A stretch of DNA of 63,195 nucleotides from an uncultured bacterium. Its GTDB lineage: Bacteria > Cyanobacteriota > Vampirovibrionia > Gastranaerophilales > Gastranaerophilaceae. Every line of letters starts with the position of its first letter. Within the stretch, counting starts at the first letter, position 1. Where the stretch lies: NCBI GenBank assembly GCA_902763805.1, contig CACWTN010000010.1:1-63195 (forward strand). The letters run 5' to 3'. The notes beneath the pieces were generated by a model, which was not told where the DNA came from, made no database searches, and was given only the letters and a program-made list of their open reading frames with translations. Shown in pieces: positions 16,970 through 28,900 of this stretch. Position numbers and translations under genes: made by a program.

Positions 16970-19900
16970 ATGGCAGATTCGAACAATTTTTCCGATATAA
17001 ATGATAATTTTGAGACAATAAAAACCTTGTTAAATTCAATAAGAGCGCAGGGTGTTTTGAATACTTCCGACGTGGATAAACTGCTTACGGGAATTAACTC
17101 AAAGTTAGAAAAAATTAATACAGAGGAAGATTTGGAGCTTGTAAAAGCATTCCTGTCTGAGCTCAAAAAGAATCTTGATGAACGTCATGAAGTTCTGATA
17201 TCCAAATTCGGTGCTATCGAATCATTATTCTCAAATCTCTTAAAAAACAGCTCAGATGCGGTTAAAACATCTGAAATGAAGGAATATTTTGATATTGTTG
17301 CAACAAACCTGTCAGTATTTTCAAGAGAAGTTGTTGACCAGAAAGAAAGACTTCAGGATATAACACTCAGACTTGATGCTATGCGTTCTGACGATTCTCA
17401 GAAAAAAGATATTATCAAGAGCATTTCTTCGGTCAGAAACGATATTGAAAAAGTTAATAACGGTTTTGATTCTATTGTTATCAGTCTGAATGAAAACTTT
17501 AAAACAGTATTAAAAACAATATCTGAGGTAGATCAGTCAGAAGAAATTAAAGGTTTCTCAGATAAGTTATCAGATATACTTGATTCTTCAAACACAATTC
17601 TTTCGGCAATTCAGTTAATCGATAAGAAGAATAATCAGTTTGAAGATTCATTTGAAGGTCTTGCAACACAGGAGGATACCGCATCTATACAGCGCGGTAT
17701 AACAGATTTGGCGGCAAAGAGCCAGGAGCTTGTTAATCTTGTTGATGTTTTGACTGAAAAATCATATAAAATTGATAATCTGGCTGAAAAAATAGATGCT
17801 TCCGTTAATATAATTGCAGGTTTAAAAGCTGAAATTGCAGACAAAGATGATGTTGTTAAGACTGCCGTTCTGGAAAAACTTGCAGAACTTGAAAACGAAG
17901 TGAAAGAGATTTCTTCAAACGAGGAGTTTGATGAATTTAAAAAATCTATGCAGGAAGTTCTCGGAAGTATTTCAAACGGCTCCGAACAATTAAAACAGTC
18001 CCTGGAATCAGCATTGAGAAACATAAGCACCTTAAATAATGATTTGAAGGCACTGGATATAAACTCAAATTTCCAAAGTGTTTCAAAGGCAATAGAAAAT
18101 GTCGGGGAAGACGTCAAGGAAAAGTTTGTTATTGAAAATGAGAAAATCTCACAATTAATGGAGGTTAATGTAACAAGAACCCTCAAGGATATTTCGTCAA
18201 ACGCAGAGGTTCTTAATACAAGATTAAAAGAGTCTCATACGGCATTATCAACATTATGTGAACAAAGTTTTTGGGAAGTGTCAGAAAGTTTATCCGGCTT
18301 AAAAGAAGTTGTTGCACAGCTTGATGAAAATAATGTTTCAGCAAGCAACGCGATATTTTCAAATATTACAGACAGACTTGCTCTTTTTGAAAACAGCTTA
18401 AAAACATCTCTTGAGAAACAGGAAGATTTTGTTTCAGGTTCTTCGGAAAATGTTTTTGAACAGATAAAAAATGTTAAAAATATAATTGACGGTATTGAGT
18501 ATAAGCTTGATTCAAATGCAATAGAAATAGGAAATACAAAGAAAGAATACATTGAACTTACAAAAGCTGTAAACAGTATTCTTGAGCTGGATTTCGTAAA
18601 TGTTGTAAAAGATGTAAAAGCAGAGCTTTATGCATCAAAGCAGGATTTGGAAAATGCTGTTGAAACATCTCAAAATGAATTGTCGGAAGGGATAACTTCA
18701 GATCTTTTCGGTAAGTATGAGTTATTAATCAGCAAAATGGACAGTGTAGAAGACCAGATTAAACTGGCTCAGGCAGAAGCTATGAATTCTCTTGATGCCG
18801 TTTTGAAAAATATTTCTTCTTCAATAGTGGATGTCCTTTCTTATGTAAGCACATCAAAAGAAGCAAGCAATGCTGAATTTGAGGAAAAACTTGATGCTAC
18901 AACCAGATTTATACAGGATACGCACCTTAATTATATTGAAAATGTTAGAGGTATTGTTGATGTAGTAAGAGAGCAGATTGAAGAAAATCTGAAGAAAATG
19001 GGTGAAGCCTCTGAAGGACGTTTGGTGAAAATAACAGCTTCCGTGAATGAAGCTCACCAGTCAGTAAAGCATGAACTTAAAACTGCGTATGACAAACTTA
19101 TTGAAATACAGGGAAATTTACATTCTCTGAATGACACAATAACAAATAAAAATGATGATATATCCGCAAATGTAACAGAGCTTGTATTATCTGCAGACAG
19201 TCTGAAAGAAGATTTCGATTCAAAAATGAACTCCTTAAAACAGTCATTGTTTGATATGGTTACTGAATTTAAGGGGGATTTAACCTGCGAAAATGCTGAT
19301 AAAATGAGTGAACTGAAATTTAACTCTGAAACGATGCATACACGTTATATTCAGCAGTCTTCGGATATGAAAAATGAACTGAAGGCAGAGATAGCAGGTA
19401 TTATTGAATCCTTAAAACTTAACGTTCTCGGTTTGACAGAGATGGTATCAAATACTTCTCTCAAAATCGAAGGTGCAAACAGAGAAGTTATTGATTTTGT
19501 AAAAAAAGATTTCACATCAGAGGTTAATAATTCAGTAGATTCTATAAAAACAAATACGGCAGATGTTTTATCAGAGATTGATAACAAGGTATCCGATGTA
19601 GTAAGCGGATTTAATAAGATGGAAGCTTCGGTTGATAATCTTTCAAAAGAAACGACTGCTTCATTGTCAGGTACATTGTCAAAAATTCTGGAAAATTTTG
19701 TATCTCTGAATACAACTCTTGAAAATTTGGATTCAAAATCGGCAGAAAGAATGCAGCAAAGTGCTGATGAGCTTCGTAAAGATTTTGATGCGTTAAAGAA
19801 GAAAATGGTAGAGCTAGATGGTCAGATAGATGAAGATTTGGCTCATCAGATTTCTATTATTGAAGGAAGTTTTGAATCTCTGAATCTTATGATAGTTGAC

Positions 19901-22900
19901 GTAATGAATCAGGTTACCGATACATTAGGCGAGCGTATCAAAAAAGAACTCAGCGGAGCATCTTCACAAATGAGCCTTTCTCTTTCTGAGGAACTGGAGC
20001 AGTACAAAGTCCAGATATCAGAACTTTTTGAAGGTTTGCAGGGCAAAAACAATGAGCAGGCAGAGTTTATAAAGGGTTGTGCGTTAGAACTTAACAAGGC
20101 TCTTGATGAAACTCTTGATAAACAGGGAAAAGATGCTGCATTACAGCTGGAAGAAATCGGAAACCGTATGAAAGAGATGATACACGATAATATCGAAGTT
20201 ACGGCAGCCGATTATGATGATTTAAAAGTAAAACTGAATGAGTTTATAGAAAGAGTTGAAAGACAAAACAATGTTCTGGTTGATACAGTAAGGGCTCAGC
20301 TGGATGATGTTGCAAAATTTGTTGATTCAAATCTTGATATACAGGCGCAGGAAGTAAATTCTGCTTTTGAAGAAATTTCATCAGGTGTACAGAAAGTAGT
20401 TTCAACCGTAAGAGATTTTAACAATGAATTGAGTCCGAAAATCAGCGGAGTTCAGACAATGCTGGACGAAACGAGTGCAAAATATGATGCGCAGGCAGAA
20501 AATCTGAATTCAAGACTGCAGGCTATTGTTGAAGAAGAATTGAAACCCGCTTTTAATGCGCTCAATGAAAAACTCACAACATTAACTGAAGAAAAAATGC
20601 TTGCTTTTGTTAATCAATATACAAGCTCTAATTCTAAGCTGCACGAAGATGTTGCTTCCGAAATGAATGCTTTGAAAAATGATTTGAAGGTGTTGAGTGA
20701 ACATTTTGATAATGCGGAGCTTTCAAGAACGGAAACAATGCTTGAACATCTTGGCGAGCTGCATGCAAAATTTAATAATATTGCATCAGAAATAAAAGAA
20801 CATGCCAAAACAGAGTTTGCATCAATATCGGATATGTTAAAAGTAAGCCATGTTGAAAGTTTTGAAAAATTGGAGGATATTTCTGACGGTATAAAGTCTG
20901 AACTGGCTTCGGCAGCTGCTTCATTAAAGGCTGATAATGCAGACTGCGCAGAAAAAATTACTCAGATAGCATCAGAGATACAAGATGCAACATCAACTGA
21001 GTTTGCATCAATGTCAGAGTTTATAAAAACAGCTAATGAACAAAGTTATAACAATATAAATCAATCTTTGGATGCAAAGATGTCTGTACTCAGCGAACAT
21101 TTTGAAAGTGTGAAACAGAATACAGCTGTTTGCAGGGATTTGCTGGTAAATTTAATAAAAGAACATTCTGATATAATATCACGTGATATTGAAAAAGAAA
21201 CGGATATTATAGTTAATGATATAAACGAACAGATGGCACTTTTAAGAGATGCTCATAAAGATGACATGTCTGTATTAACAACAGCTCTGGAAGATTCCGT
21301 ATCCGGGTATATCATTGATGCCGTAGGTGATTTGAAGTCTTATATGGATGTAAAAACTGATTCAACGGTGCTTGATGGAAAGATTGATTCTCTGCGTATG
21401 GAGTTATCAAAAACGGTTGAAGATACTGCGGAAAATATCAACAAATTATTGCAGGCAAGTGTGTTTGCGGATGCTTTATCAGATTTGAGAGCAACAAATG
21501 AGATATTGCTGGGTACAATGTCAGATAAGTTATCGGCTCAGCTGCAGGAATTTATAAAAGAAAACGTGCTGGGCAGAATTGACGAAAAAACAGCATTTCT
21601 TGATAAAAAGTTTGTAGATACAATAGTCGATAAATACGAAGAAATCAAGGTTATTTCAACTCGTTATAACAATTCCTTTGAACAGATATCCGGTTCTGTA
21701 TCTGACTTAATTTCAAGATTTTCAAACTCATCAGAAGAAATAAACAATAATTTAAGAACGCTTGTCGGCGGTATAAGTGCTTCAATAGATGAACTTAAAA
21801 CCGGTTTTGCTGATTTGAAAGCTCAAATTTTAAATAAATCTTTTGACGAGGCTTTCCACGAATCAGTTCATAATCAGGTAAGAGGCATTGAGGATTTAGT
21901 AAAAGAACAAATGCAGTATATTGAAGAAATAAGTGAACTTTGCGGTTCGAACTTACCTGAACTTGTTGAGATGAGTGCTATTGTAAAACACAATATTGCT
22001 CAGACATTAAATGAATTAAAGGTTAAATTTGAATGTCAGGAAGATTTAATAACCAATAAATTTGATTCAATAAAGGAAGATATTGCCGAACCCGGTCAAA
22101 AACTTTCAAGTGCAATATATGACGTCAGAAGCGATATCGCAGTTCAGGAAGAAAATATTACTAAAGAACTTAATACTTTAAAATCTGATGTTATAACCCA
22201 GTTTATAGAGATATTTAATCAGATATCATTTATTGCTGAGCAGGAAGAAATTATTGATTATATTCAGGAAAAACACGATGAACTTATTACAATATTAAGT
22301 CATATTGTTACAACGGCAGATGGTGTTGAAGAAGTAAAAGAAAATCTTACTCTTGTTGATAACAAACTGGATGTATTAAAAGATGATATTGATATAATCA
22401 ACGAAAAATTAACATCGATAATGTCTTCAGACGGAGATATTGATTATGTATACAGTTTGCAGGACTTGGAATCAGATATTGCTAATTTACGTATCGTTTT
22501 AAATGATATGAAAGAAAATAACAAGTCTGAAGAACTTGATGAACTGATAAAATCAACAAACAGTATTTACGATGTTGTTTCAGCCATAAAAGAAGAATTA
22601 CCGAAATTTGAAGCAGAGGAATTTAAAAAGGACTTTAACAATTTGGCTGAAGATATTGTAAGTATCAGCACAAGAACAAATAAACTTATTCTGACCTCTG
22701 ATGAATCATATAAAACACTTCAGGATAATTTACAGGACTTTAAACTTGTAATTAATGATTTGGATGAAAGAACAAGAAATTTCGTCCATGAATCAGGCAT
22801 AGATAAATTAGATAATAAACTTGCATCAATAAATACAATGATTAAAAACGGTGCGCAGACAAATCAGGTATTCAATCAGGTATTTGAATATCTTGCAGAA

Positions 22901-23383
22901 TGGGTTGATAAAGCAGGAGAACAGCTTGCATCAATTTCTGACAAGGTAGAAACACTTGATGATATCGGTCAAATAAGAGTGATGCTGGAGGATTTGAGAG
23001 CAGAGTCTCAGGACAGCAGCAACTCAGAAGAATTAGTGAATGCACTGGAGCAGGTTTTTGACAAGCAGGCAAAAAGAATATCTTCACTGGAAGCAAAATT
23101 AGATAAAATAATTGTAGCTTCTAATGTAAATTCCAAGAAAACAAAATCTGACATAAAGCCGATAGAAGATGCTCTTAATAAATTTTTATCAGTAATAGAA
23201 GGTAAGTTCGTGTCGCAGCAGGATCAAATAAGTTCTCTGGAAACGAAATTGGAAGAAGTTGTATCTTTGGTGGATAATAAAGATACGGCACAGCTTACCA
23301 AAAAAGTTGGCGGTATGGATAAGCAGCTGGCAAAATTAAACAAGAGTATTGAAAAAATAGCATCAAATGTTGTTGAAAAGTAA
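16970..23383 (+). CDS. Giant 2137-aa coiled-coil protein
   Basis: No signal peptide, no membrane segment and no enzymatic motif. Nearly the whole length is helical heptad sequence rich in Ser, Asn, Asp, Glu, Leu and Ile, with recurring units such as LNSRLQAIVEEEL and LEAKLDKI. It looks like an apolipoprotein- or chemoreceptor-like coiled coil without a signalling hairpin tip. The end (about 2050-2137) has regular SSLETKLEEVVSLVDNK-type heptads. A purine-rich leader (AGAGAGAT) precedes the ATG. It overlaps the next gene, glcD, by 17 bp. A cytoskeletal, scaffold or cell-length filament role is plausible, but no family is recognised. The lack of any export signal argues for a cytoplasmic location. 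Confidence 0.85.
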   Translation: MADSNNFSDINDNFETIKTLLNSIRAQGVLNTSDVDKLLTGINSKLEKINTEEDLELVKAFLSELKKNLDERHEVLISKFGAIESLFSNLLKNSSDAVKTSEMKEYFDIVATNLSVFSREVVDQKERLQDITLRLDAMRSDDSQKKDIIKSISSVRNDIEKVNNGFDSIVISLNENFKTVLKTISEVDQSEEIKGFSDKLSDILDSSNTILSAIQLIDKKNNQFEDSFEGLATQEDTASIQRGITDLAAKSQELVNLVDVLTEKSYKIDNLAEKIDASVNIIAGLKAEIADKDDVVKTAVLEKLAELENEVKEISSNEEFDEFKKSMQEVLGSISNGSEQLKQSLESALRNISTLNNDLKALDINSNFQSVSKAIENVGEDVKEKFVIENEKISQLMEVNVTRTLKDISSNAEVLNTRLKESHTALSTLCEQSFWEVSESLSGLKEVVAQLDENNVSASNAIFSNITDRLALFENSLKTSLEKQEDFVSGSSENVFEQIKNVKNIIDGIEYKLDSNAIEIGNTKKEYIELTKAVNSILELDFVNVVKDVKAELYASKQDLENAVETSQNELSEGITSDLFGKYELLISKMDSVEDQIKLAQAEAMNSLDAVLKNISSSIVDVLSYVSTSKEASNAEFEEKLDATTRFIQDTHLNYIENVRGIVDVVREQIEENLKKMGEASEGRLVKITASVNEAHQSVKHELKTAYDKLIEIQGNLHSLNDTITNKNDDISANVTELVLSADSLKEDFDSKMNSLKQSLFDMVTEFKGDLTCENADKMSELKFNSETMHTRYIQQSSDMKNELKAEIAGIIESLKLNVLGLTEMVSNTSLKIEGANREVIDFVKKDFTSEVNNSVDSIKTNTADVLSEIDNKVSDVVSGFNKMEASVDNLSKETTASLSGTLSKILENFVSLNTTLENLDSKSAERMQQSADELRKDFDALKKKMVELDGQIDEDLAHQISIIEGSFESLNLMIVDVMNQVTDTLGERIKKELSGASSQMSLSLSEELEQYKVQISELFEGLQGKNNEQAEFIKGCALELNKALDETLDKQGKDAALQLEEIGNRMKEMIHDNIEVTAADYDDLKVKLNEFIERVERQNNVLVDTVRAQLDDVAKFVDSNLDIQAQEVNSAFEEISSGVQKVVSTVRDFNNELSPKISGVQTMLDETSAKYDAQAENLNSRLQAIVEEELKPAFNALNEKLTTLTEEKMLAFVNQYTSSNSKLHEDVASEMNALKNDLKVLSEHFDNAELSRTETMLEHLGELHAKFNNIASEIKEHAKTEFASISDMLKVSHVESFEKLEDISDGIKSELASAAASLKADNADCAEKITQIASEIQDATSTEFASMSEFIKTANEQSYNNINQSLDAKMSVLSEHFESVKQNTAVCRDLLVNLIKEHSDIISRDIEKETDIIVNDINEQMALLRDAHKDDMSVLTTALEDSVSGYIIDAVGDLKSYMDVKTDSTVLDGKIDSLRMELSKTVEDTAENINKLLQASVFADALSDLRATNEILLGTMSDKLSAQLQEFIKENVLGRIDEKTAFLDKKFVDTIVDKYEEIKVISTRYNNSFEQISGSVSDLISRFSNSSEEINNNLRTLVGGISASIDELKTGFADLKAQILNKSFDEAFHESVHNQVRGIEDLVKEQMQYIEEISELCGSNLPELVEMSAIVKHNIAQTLNELKVKFECQEDLITNKFDSIKEDIAEPGQKLSSAIYDVRSDIAVQEENITKELNTLKSDVITQFIEIFNQISFIAEQEEIIDYIQEKHDELITILSHIVTTADGVEEVKENLTLVDNKLDVLKDDIDIINEKLTSIMSSDGDIDYVYSLQDLESDIANLRIVLNDMKENNKSEELDELIKSTNSIYDVVSAIKEELPKFEAEEFKKDFNNLAEDIVSISTRTNKLILTSDESYKTLQDNLQDFKLVINDLDERTRNFVHESGIDKLDNKLASINTMIKNGAQTNQVFNQVFEYLAEWVDKAGEQLASISDKVETLDDIGQIRVMLEDLRAESQDSSNSEELVNALEQVFDKQAKRISSLEAKLDKIIVASNVNSKKTKSDIKPIEDALNKFLSVIEGKFVSQQDQISSLETKLEEVVSLVDNKDTAQLTKKVGGMDKQLAKLNKSIEKIASNVVEK

Positions 23384-24755
23384 AATAGACGATTTAAAAA
23401 AAGTATTAACAAATGAACAGGTACTTTTCCGGGAGGAAGAGCGGTATTGTTATGCGGAAGATTCTGCAAATATCCGCAGAGAAACAAAACTCCCAGATGT
23501 GGTTGTTTTTGTTGAAACAACGGAAGACGTACAACGTGTTTTAAGGTATGCAAATCAGCATAAAATTCCTGTTATATCAAGAGGAGCTGGAACAAATACA
23601 GTAGGTTCGTGTGTCTGTTCCGAAGGTGGTATAGTTTTAAACTTTTCAAAAATGAACAAAATTTTGGAATTTAATCCTGATGATATGACAATGAGGGTTC
23701 AGCCGGGTGTAATACTTGCTGATATAAAAAATCTGGCAGAAAGCGCCGGACTGTTTTATCCCCCTGATCCTTCGAACTTTAAAGTTTCAACTATAGGCGG
23801 AAGTATTGCACAATCTTCCGGCGGTGCCAAGTCATTCAAATACGGTACTACAAAAGACTATGTTTTAAGTCTGAAAGTTGTAATGGCAGACGGAACGCTT
23901 ATGAAGCTAGGTTCAGGAACAATTAAAGATGCTGTAGGATATCACTTAAATCAGTTGGTTGTCGGAAGCGAGGGAACTTTGGCAATCGTAGTTGAGGCAG
24001 AACTTAAACTTATTCCGAAACCGGAAGCAAATGCCCTTATTACAGCTTATTTTGACAGTATAGAAACTGCTGTTGAAGGAGTTAACGGAATTATTCGGGA
24101 GAGAATTTTCCCCGCAACGATAGATTTTATGGACAGAAATGCAATTAGTACTGTTGAAAAGTTTTATCCGAACGGTCTGAATACAGAAAAAGAATGTATG
24201 CTTCTTATCGAGGTAGACGGTTTTGCAAGCTCGCTCGGAATCCAGCTAAACAGAGTTGAGAAAGCATTGAGAGAAAACGGTGCGTCTGATGTTGTTTCCG
24301 TTTTTAATAAGGATGAGATGGAAGCTGTATGGACTGCAAGACGTGCGAGTTACGGTGCTACGGCGAAATTGGCGCCGGATGTTGTAACAGATGATGTTAT
24401 TGTTCCAAGGTCTTCTTTATCAAAAATGGTTTGCGGATGCAGAGATATTTGTAAAAAACATAATCTACAGGTTTGTATAGTCGGTCATGTAGGCGACGGC
24501 AACGTACATCCGCAGATTGCACTTGACCTTGAAAACGATGAAGAATACAAACATTTAATGGAAGCAAAAAGTGAGATTTATTCACTGGCAATTTCTCTGG
24601 GCGGAACTATTTCGGCAGAACATGGAGTCGGTATTGAAAAGATATCGTATGCGGATAAAGTTTTAGGTGCGGATGTAATTGAACAGATGCGCAGGATAAA
24701 ATCTGTTTTTGATCCGAACGGAATATTAAATCCCGGAAAGATATTTAAACTATAA
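23367..24755 (+). CDS. glcD: GlcD-type FAD-linked oxidase (glycolate/D-lactate dehydrogenase)
   Basis: 462 aa, typical length. Oxidises a 2-hydroxy acid (glycolate or D-lactate class) with FAD. FAD-binding part: ISRGAGTNTVGSCV (about 69-82), PDPSNFKVSTIGGSIAQSSG (about 132-151), NQLVVGSEGTLAIV. C-terminal catalytic part: VGHVGDGNVHPQI (about 373-385) and AEHGVGIEKISY (about 419-430). The ATG at 23367 lies inside the end of the giant coiled-coil gene (17-bp overlap), which implies coupling. No GlcE or GlcF-type Fe-S partner is adjacent, so the exact acceptor and substrate are uncertain. Confidence 0.93.
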   Translation: MLLKSKIDDLKKVLTNEQVLFREEERYCYAEDSANIRRETKLPDVVVFVETTEDVQRVLRYANQHKIPVISRGAGTNTVGSCVCSEGGIVLNFSKMNKILEFNPDDMTMRVQPGVILADIKNLAESAGLFYPPDPSNFKVSTIGGSIAQSSGGAKSFKYGTTKDYVLSLKVVMADGTLMKLGSGTIKDAVGYHLNQLVVGSEGTLAIVVEAELKLIPKPEANALITAYFDSIETAVEGVNGIIRERIFPATIDFMDRNAISTVEKFYPNGLNTEKECMLLIEVDGFASSLGIQLNRVEKALRENGASDVVSVFNKDEMEAVWTARRASYGATAKLAPDVVTDDVIVPRSSLSKMVCGCRDICKKHNLQVCIVGHVGDGNVHPQIALDLENDEEYKHLMEAKSEIYSLAISLGGTISAEHGVGIEKISYADKVLGADVIEQMRRIKSVFDPNGILNPGKIFKL

Positions 24756-24765
24756 AGGAGTAATT

Positions 24766-25080
24766 ATGGATATTATAGTCGTGTATTGTACTGTGCCAGA
24801 TAAAAAACTGGCTAAAGACATAACTAAGGTATTGCTGAAACATAAACTGGCGGCTTGTATCAGTCAAATTGATAATGTTCGTTCAACTTTTTCCTGGGAC
24901 GGCGAGATTAACGAAGAAAAAGAGATTCTTCTTATGATAAAAACCCGAAGGGCAAATTACGGAAAGATAAAACTTGTTATAGAGGACATGCATTCATATA
25001 CGGTGCCGGAAATAATTGCGCTGCCGATAGTTGATTGCAGTGAAGATTATTTGAAATGGCTGGCGAAAGAAACAGAGTAA
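24766..25080 (+). CDS. cutA: CutA1 family protein
   Basis: 104 aa, standard for the trimeric CutA fold. Family signatures are present: KLAACISQIDNVRSTFSWDG (about 28-47), then a LMIKTRRANYGKI segment and SYTVPEIIALPI (about 81-92). Linked to divalent metal tolerance in E. coli, but its general role is unsettled. GGAG lies just before the ATG at 24766, 10 nt after glcD. The 3' end overlaps the next gene by 25 bp. Confidence 0.95.
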   Translation: MDIIVVYCTVPDKKLAKDITKVLLKHKLAACISQIDNVRSTFSWDGEINEEKEILLMIKTRRANYGKIKLVIEDMHSYTVPEIIALPIVDCSEDYLKWLAKETE

Positions 25081-25829
25081 CAGAGCTGAAGGAATATCTT
25101 TCATCTCTCGGAATATGCATAAATATAGGAAAAAACAAAGCAAGAGGGCATAAAGGTTTGTTTATGCACAAATTCAATTCTTCAAGAATTGATATTTCTG
25201 ATGACGTGGAGTGCGACAAGATTTTGTCAGTAATTTTGCATGAGTTTGCTCACTATATTCACCATACCTATGACAAAACTTTAAATTCTCTGGATTTTAT
25301 TTTTGATGATTATACAGATAATCTGCGGGAAGAACTGATTAAGATTACGGTAAATGAGATTCCGAAAGATTTTGCACAAAGTCTGTATAATAAAAAAGAA
25401 AGTTTAAATGCCGAACTTAAAGAACTGACATCGGATATGAAAAAGCTTTGCCCTGATTTTAAACTGTCAGAGCGGAATAAAAAAATTGAAAAAAGCATTA
25501 ACTATCCGTTTAAATATCTTTTAAAGTATGACAGAGTAAAGTTTATGTCACGGATATATTCAGTTTGTGAAGCCGGAGAATACGGTCTGGGTGATGAAGC
25601 AAAATTATATTTGTGTATAAAATCAAAGCAGAGGGCAATAAAGCGTATTAACTCAAAAATCTCAAGGTTAAACAAATACTATAATAGTCCGGCAGAACTG
25701 TTTGCAAGATTTTTGGATGCGTACTATACAAAATCAGAATATACAAACTTAAATGCACCTTTAGCTTGTTCTTATCTGAAGAAATCAAAAAATAAATATA
25801 TAGAAAAATTAAATTGCATTTTTGGTTAA
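25056..25829 (+). CDS. HExxH zinc-metallopeptidase-like protein
   Basis: 257 aa. HEFAHYIHH (about 69-77) is a clear HExxH zinc motif in a SprT/IrrE-like context (ILSVILHEFAHYIH). Near the C-terminus NSPAELFARFLDAYY (about 213-227) resembles the PAELFAR motif of polyvalent-protein metallopeptidases, whose Glu is the third zinc ligand. No signal peptide, so probably cytoplasmic. It overlaps cutA by 25 bp; a later start (the next Met) would remove part of the first helix. Precise family not identified. Confidence 0.8.
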   Translation: MAGERNRVTELKEYLSSLGICINIGKNKARGHKGLFMHKFNSSRIDISDDVECDKILSVILHEFAHYIHHTYDKTLNSLDFIFDDYTDNLREELIKITVNEIPKDFAQSLYNKKESLNAELKELTSDMKKLCPDFKLSERNKKIEKSINYPFKYLLKYDRVKFMSRIYSVCEAGEYGLGDEAKLYLCIKSKQRAIKRINSKISRLNKYYNSPAELFARFLDAYYTKSEYTNLNAPLACSYLKKSKNKYIEKLNCIFG

Positions 25830-25927
25830 AAACTTTATTTTTTGTATTAATTTAGGTATGATAAGTGTACAGAGGAGTTAAAAATACAAACTTTGTGAAT
25901 TGTATTTGATACGGGAAAATACTTGTA

Positions 25928-28900
25928 GTGATAAGACGTGATATATACAGATATGTAGTTATAACATTAATATGTTTTGCGGTATGGCTTTTTCTCATTC
26001 CCTGTATTTTTGCACGTGTAATTCCTGTGATATGCGAAAATCTATCGTATAATTCTCCTTATGTGGTTCGTGTTGAATCTCCCGAACTAAGGCTTAATAT
26101 TATTCCGACCGCAAAAATAAAGGCAAAGAGTATATCTGTCAAATCAAAGAATTCAAAGGACGAACTTTTTATCAGCGGTTTAATTTTAAAGTTCAGAATT
26201 TTGCCTCTGGTATCCGGCCGTATTCATATAGATAGTATAAAAACAGATGACATATCACTAAAAGCTGAGTTTGGTGCAAAATTGCGTCTTGACAAAAACT
26301 TTGTGGAAACAGTTAAAAATACAAAAATATCTTGTGATTCTGTTGATTTCAAAAAGGTAAATGCAGTTTTGGTACAGTCAAATATAAATCAAACTGCGGA
26401 GTATACAGCAGAGGATATTTTATATATTAACAACGGACGTTATTTAAAGCTTAACCTGAAAAGTAATGTTAATATAAACGGTGCAAATTCAAAAGAAGAT
26501 ATAAGTATATATCTGCCCAAAAATAATGATGTAAACAAGAGTAAAATAGATGTTCATATTTTAAATCTGGATATAGCGCCGCTTGCAGAATATTTAAAAA
26601 ATTATTTGCCGGAAGATTTGGTTTCCGCAAAGGGGATTATTGACGCAGATGTTGATAAGAAGCATCTCTCAGTAATTTTCAAAAATATAGCAGTCAATAA
26701 AAAAGATGAAGCAAAATCCATGATATTTCCGAAAAAGTTGAGTGTGGATTCAGGTTTGATTTTGACAGGAAAGGATATAACGATTGATAATGCCGAGATA
26801 AAATCGGACAATATAGATGCGGTAGTAAGCGGAACTATCTCAAATTATATTGATAGACCGATTCCTGCATACAATTTGAAGGTAAGGCTTAACAAATCGA
26901 GAATAGAAGATTTTATTAATATGCTTCCTCCTTTCAAAACAGAGGATATTGATGCTTACAGGTTAAAATATTATAAATTTTTCGGGGACATAATAGGTAA
27001 TTTTTCCGTAAAGGGAGATAATCTTGAGCCGTCAATAAACGGAAATATTTTTGTTAATAACGGTATTTTGACAAAACCCATTCCTAATGCGGCAGGTGCA
27101 AGTGTAAAACTTGATTTCAAGGGTAAATATTTAAACTTTGATGTTATTGTGCCGGCAGGAAATAACGAAAGGGTTAACGTAAAAGGCGGAGTTGAACTTT
27201 ATAACGTCAAGTACGCTGATATGAGAGTCTGGAGCACCAAGAATGTTGATTTGGCGACTGCAGAAGAAAAAGTTGTTCCGGTCCATGAAATTTTGAATTT
27301 TGTCATAGGTCCTGTTCCTATAATGGATATAAAAGGAAAAGGAAATATTGATATTAATATAAAAGGCAACAGAAAAAATCCTCATCTCTGGGGTGAGTTG
27401 AATTTTAAAAATGTGACAACAAAGTTTGTTGAAATTCCTGATTTAATCCTGACGGGTGCTGATGCGGTTCTTAAGTTTGATGATGAGAGTGCTGTTTTCA
27501 ATTTGTTAAAAGGTTTTGTTAACGGAAAGAACATAAATATTGACGGAACATGCACGATGGCAGGCAAATTTAATTTTGATGTCAAGACAAGCGGTCAGAG
27601 ATTAAGCGACCTTTATCAGGTAGTAAAAACCTCAACAATGATAGATGATATCAAAAACATGATACCTGAGTTTAACTCTGTGCAAGGCAATACTAATCTG
27701 AAAATGAAGGTATATGGTTCGATAAAGGACATAAATCTGATTAAGTTTAATGAAAACTTCTTTACGAAGGGAACTCTTGAGCTTTTGAGTAATAGTTTTG
27801 ATATGCAGGGGATTGTAACTCATAATGCGAACGGAGTTATAAATTTTGATAATACAAATGTCCAGTTAAACATATCTTCGTTTATCGGGCAATCGCCAAT
27901 GAATCTTGGCGGAGTAATTAAAAACGATTATGCAGATATCTCATTAAGTATTCCGAAGCTTAACCTGAGAGATGTTGTACCGAAAGGCGACAAATTTGCT
28001 CAGGATATTGCGAATATATTTGTTAAGGTAAATGCAAAATACAGCGGACGGACAGATAAGATAGATTACGGGAATGCTGAGTTTGATGCCCGGATTTTAG
28101 ATGTGGCAAAATCAAATAAGCTGAAACTTTCAAACGGAGCTGTTGCTTATAAAAACGGAAATTTAAAAATTAAAGACATAAGCGGAACGTTTGACAGTAC
28201 AAAAAGCTCGTTTTATATGAATTTGCAGGCTGATAATATTTTGTCGGAACCTCAGATTGACGGAACGCTAAAACTTAGTGATTTTGAACTTTTTCTGATA
28301 AATTCTTTTGGTGAATATACTATTATTCCTCAAAAAATACGTGAATATATTAAGTCAGTAGAGTTTAAAAAAGGTAAAATTAACCTTAATGCAAAAATAA
28401 CAAATAACAATGTAAAAGCTTCAACGGATATCGGAGGAATAGAGTTCGTATATAAACCTCTTAATCTCCCTGTAAAGGTTATAAACGGAAGTCTTTATGT
28501 ACGTAAAAATTATCTTGGATTAAACAAAATTAATCTTATGGCGGATGAAATGCCGGTCTTAATAGACGGCGGAATCGGTAATTTGTATAAAAAACCTGAT
28601 TATGACATTTATATTAACTCAAAGCCAAAGCAGATATTTGTTGATAAATATATAAACAATAACAGAATTTATCCTCTAAAGCTTCGCGGAGATATTGTGT
28701 ACTGGATAAAAATTAAAGGTCCGTCAGATAACTTCAATATAGAAACAGAAGCTAATATGTCAAAAGACTCAAGTATGTATTATCTTGGTGCAACTGTAGG
28801 TGATGTCGAAAATGCCATAATTTTAAGTCTTAATATGAATGTATTGAAACAAAAAATACTTAAAATAAAAGAATTTTCGTATGATAAACTTATTGAATCT

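Noticed and set aside
17635..18186. 183-aa minus-strand frame in the giant coiled-coil gene
   Set aside because: Shadow of the long plus-strand frame; no ribosome-binding site or motif.
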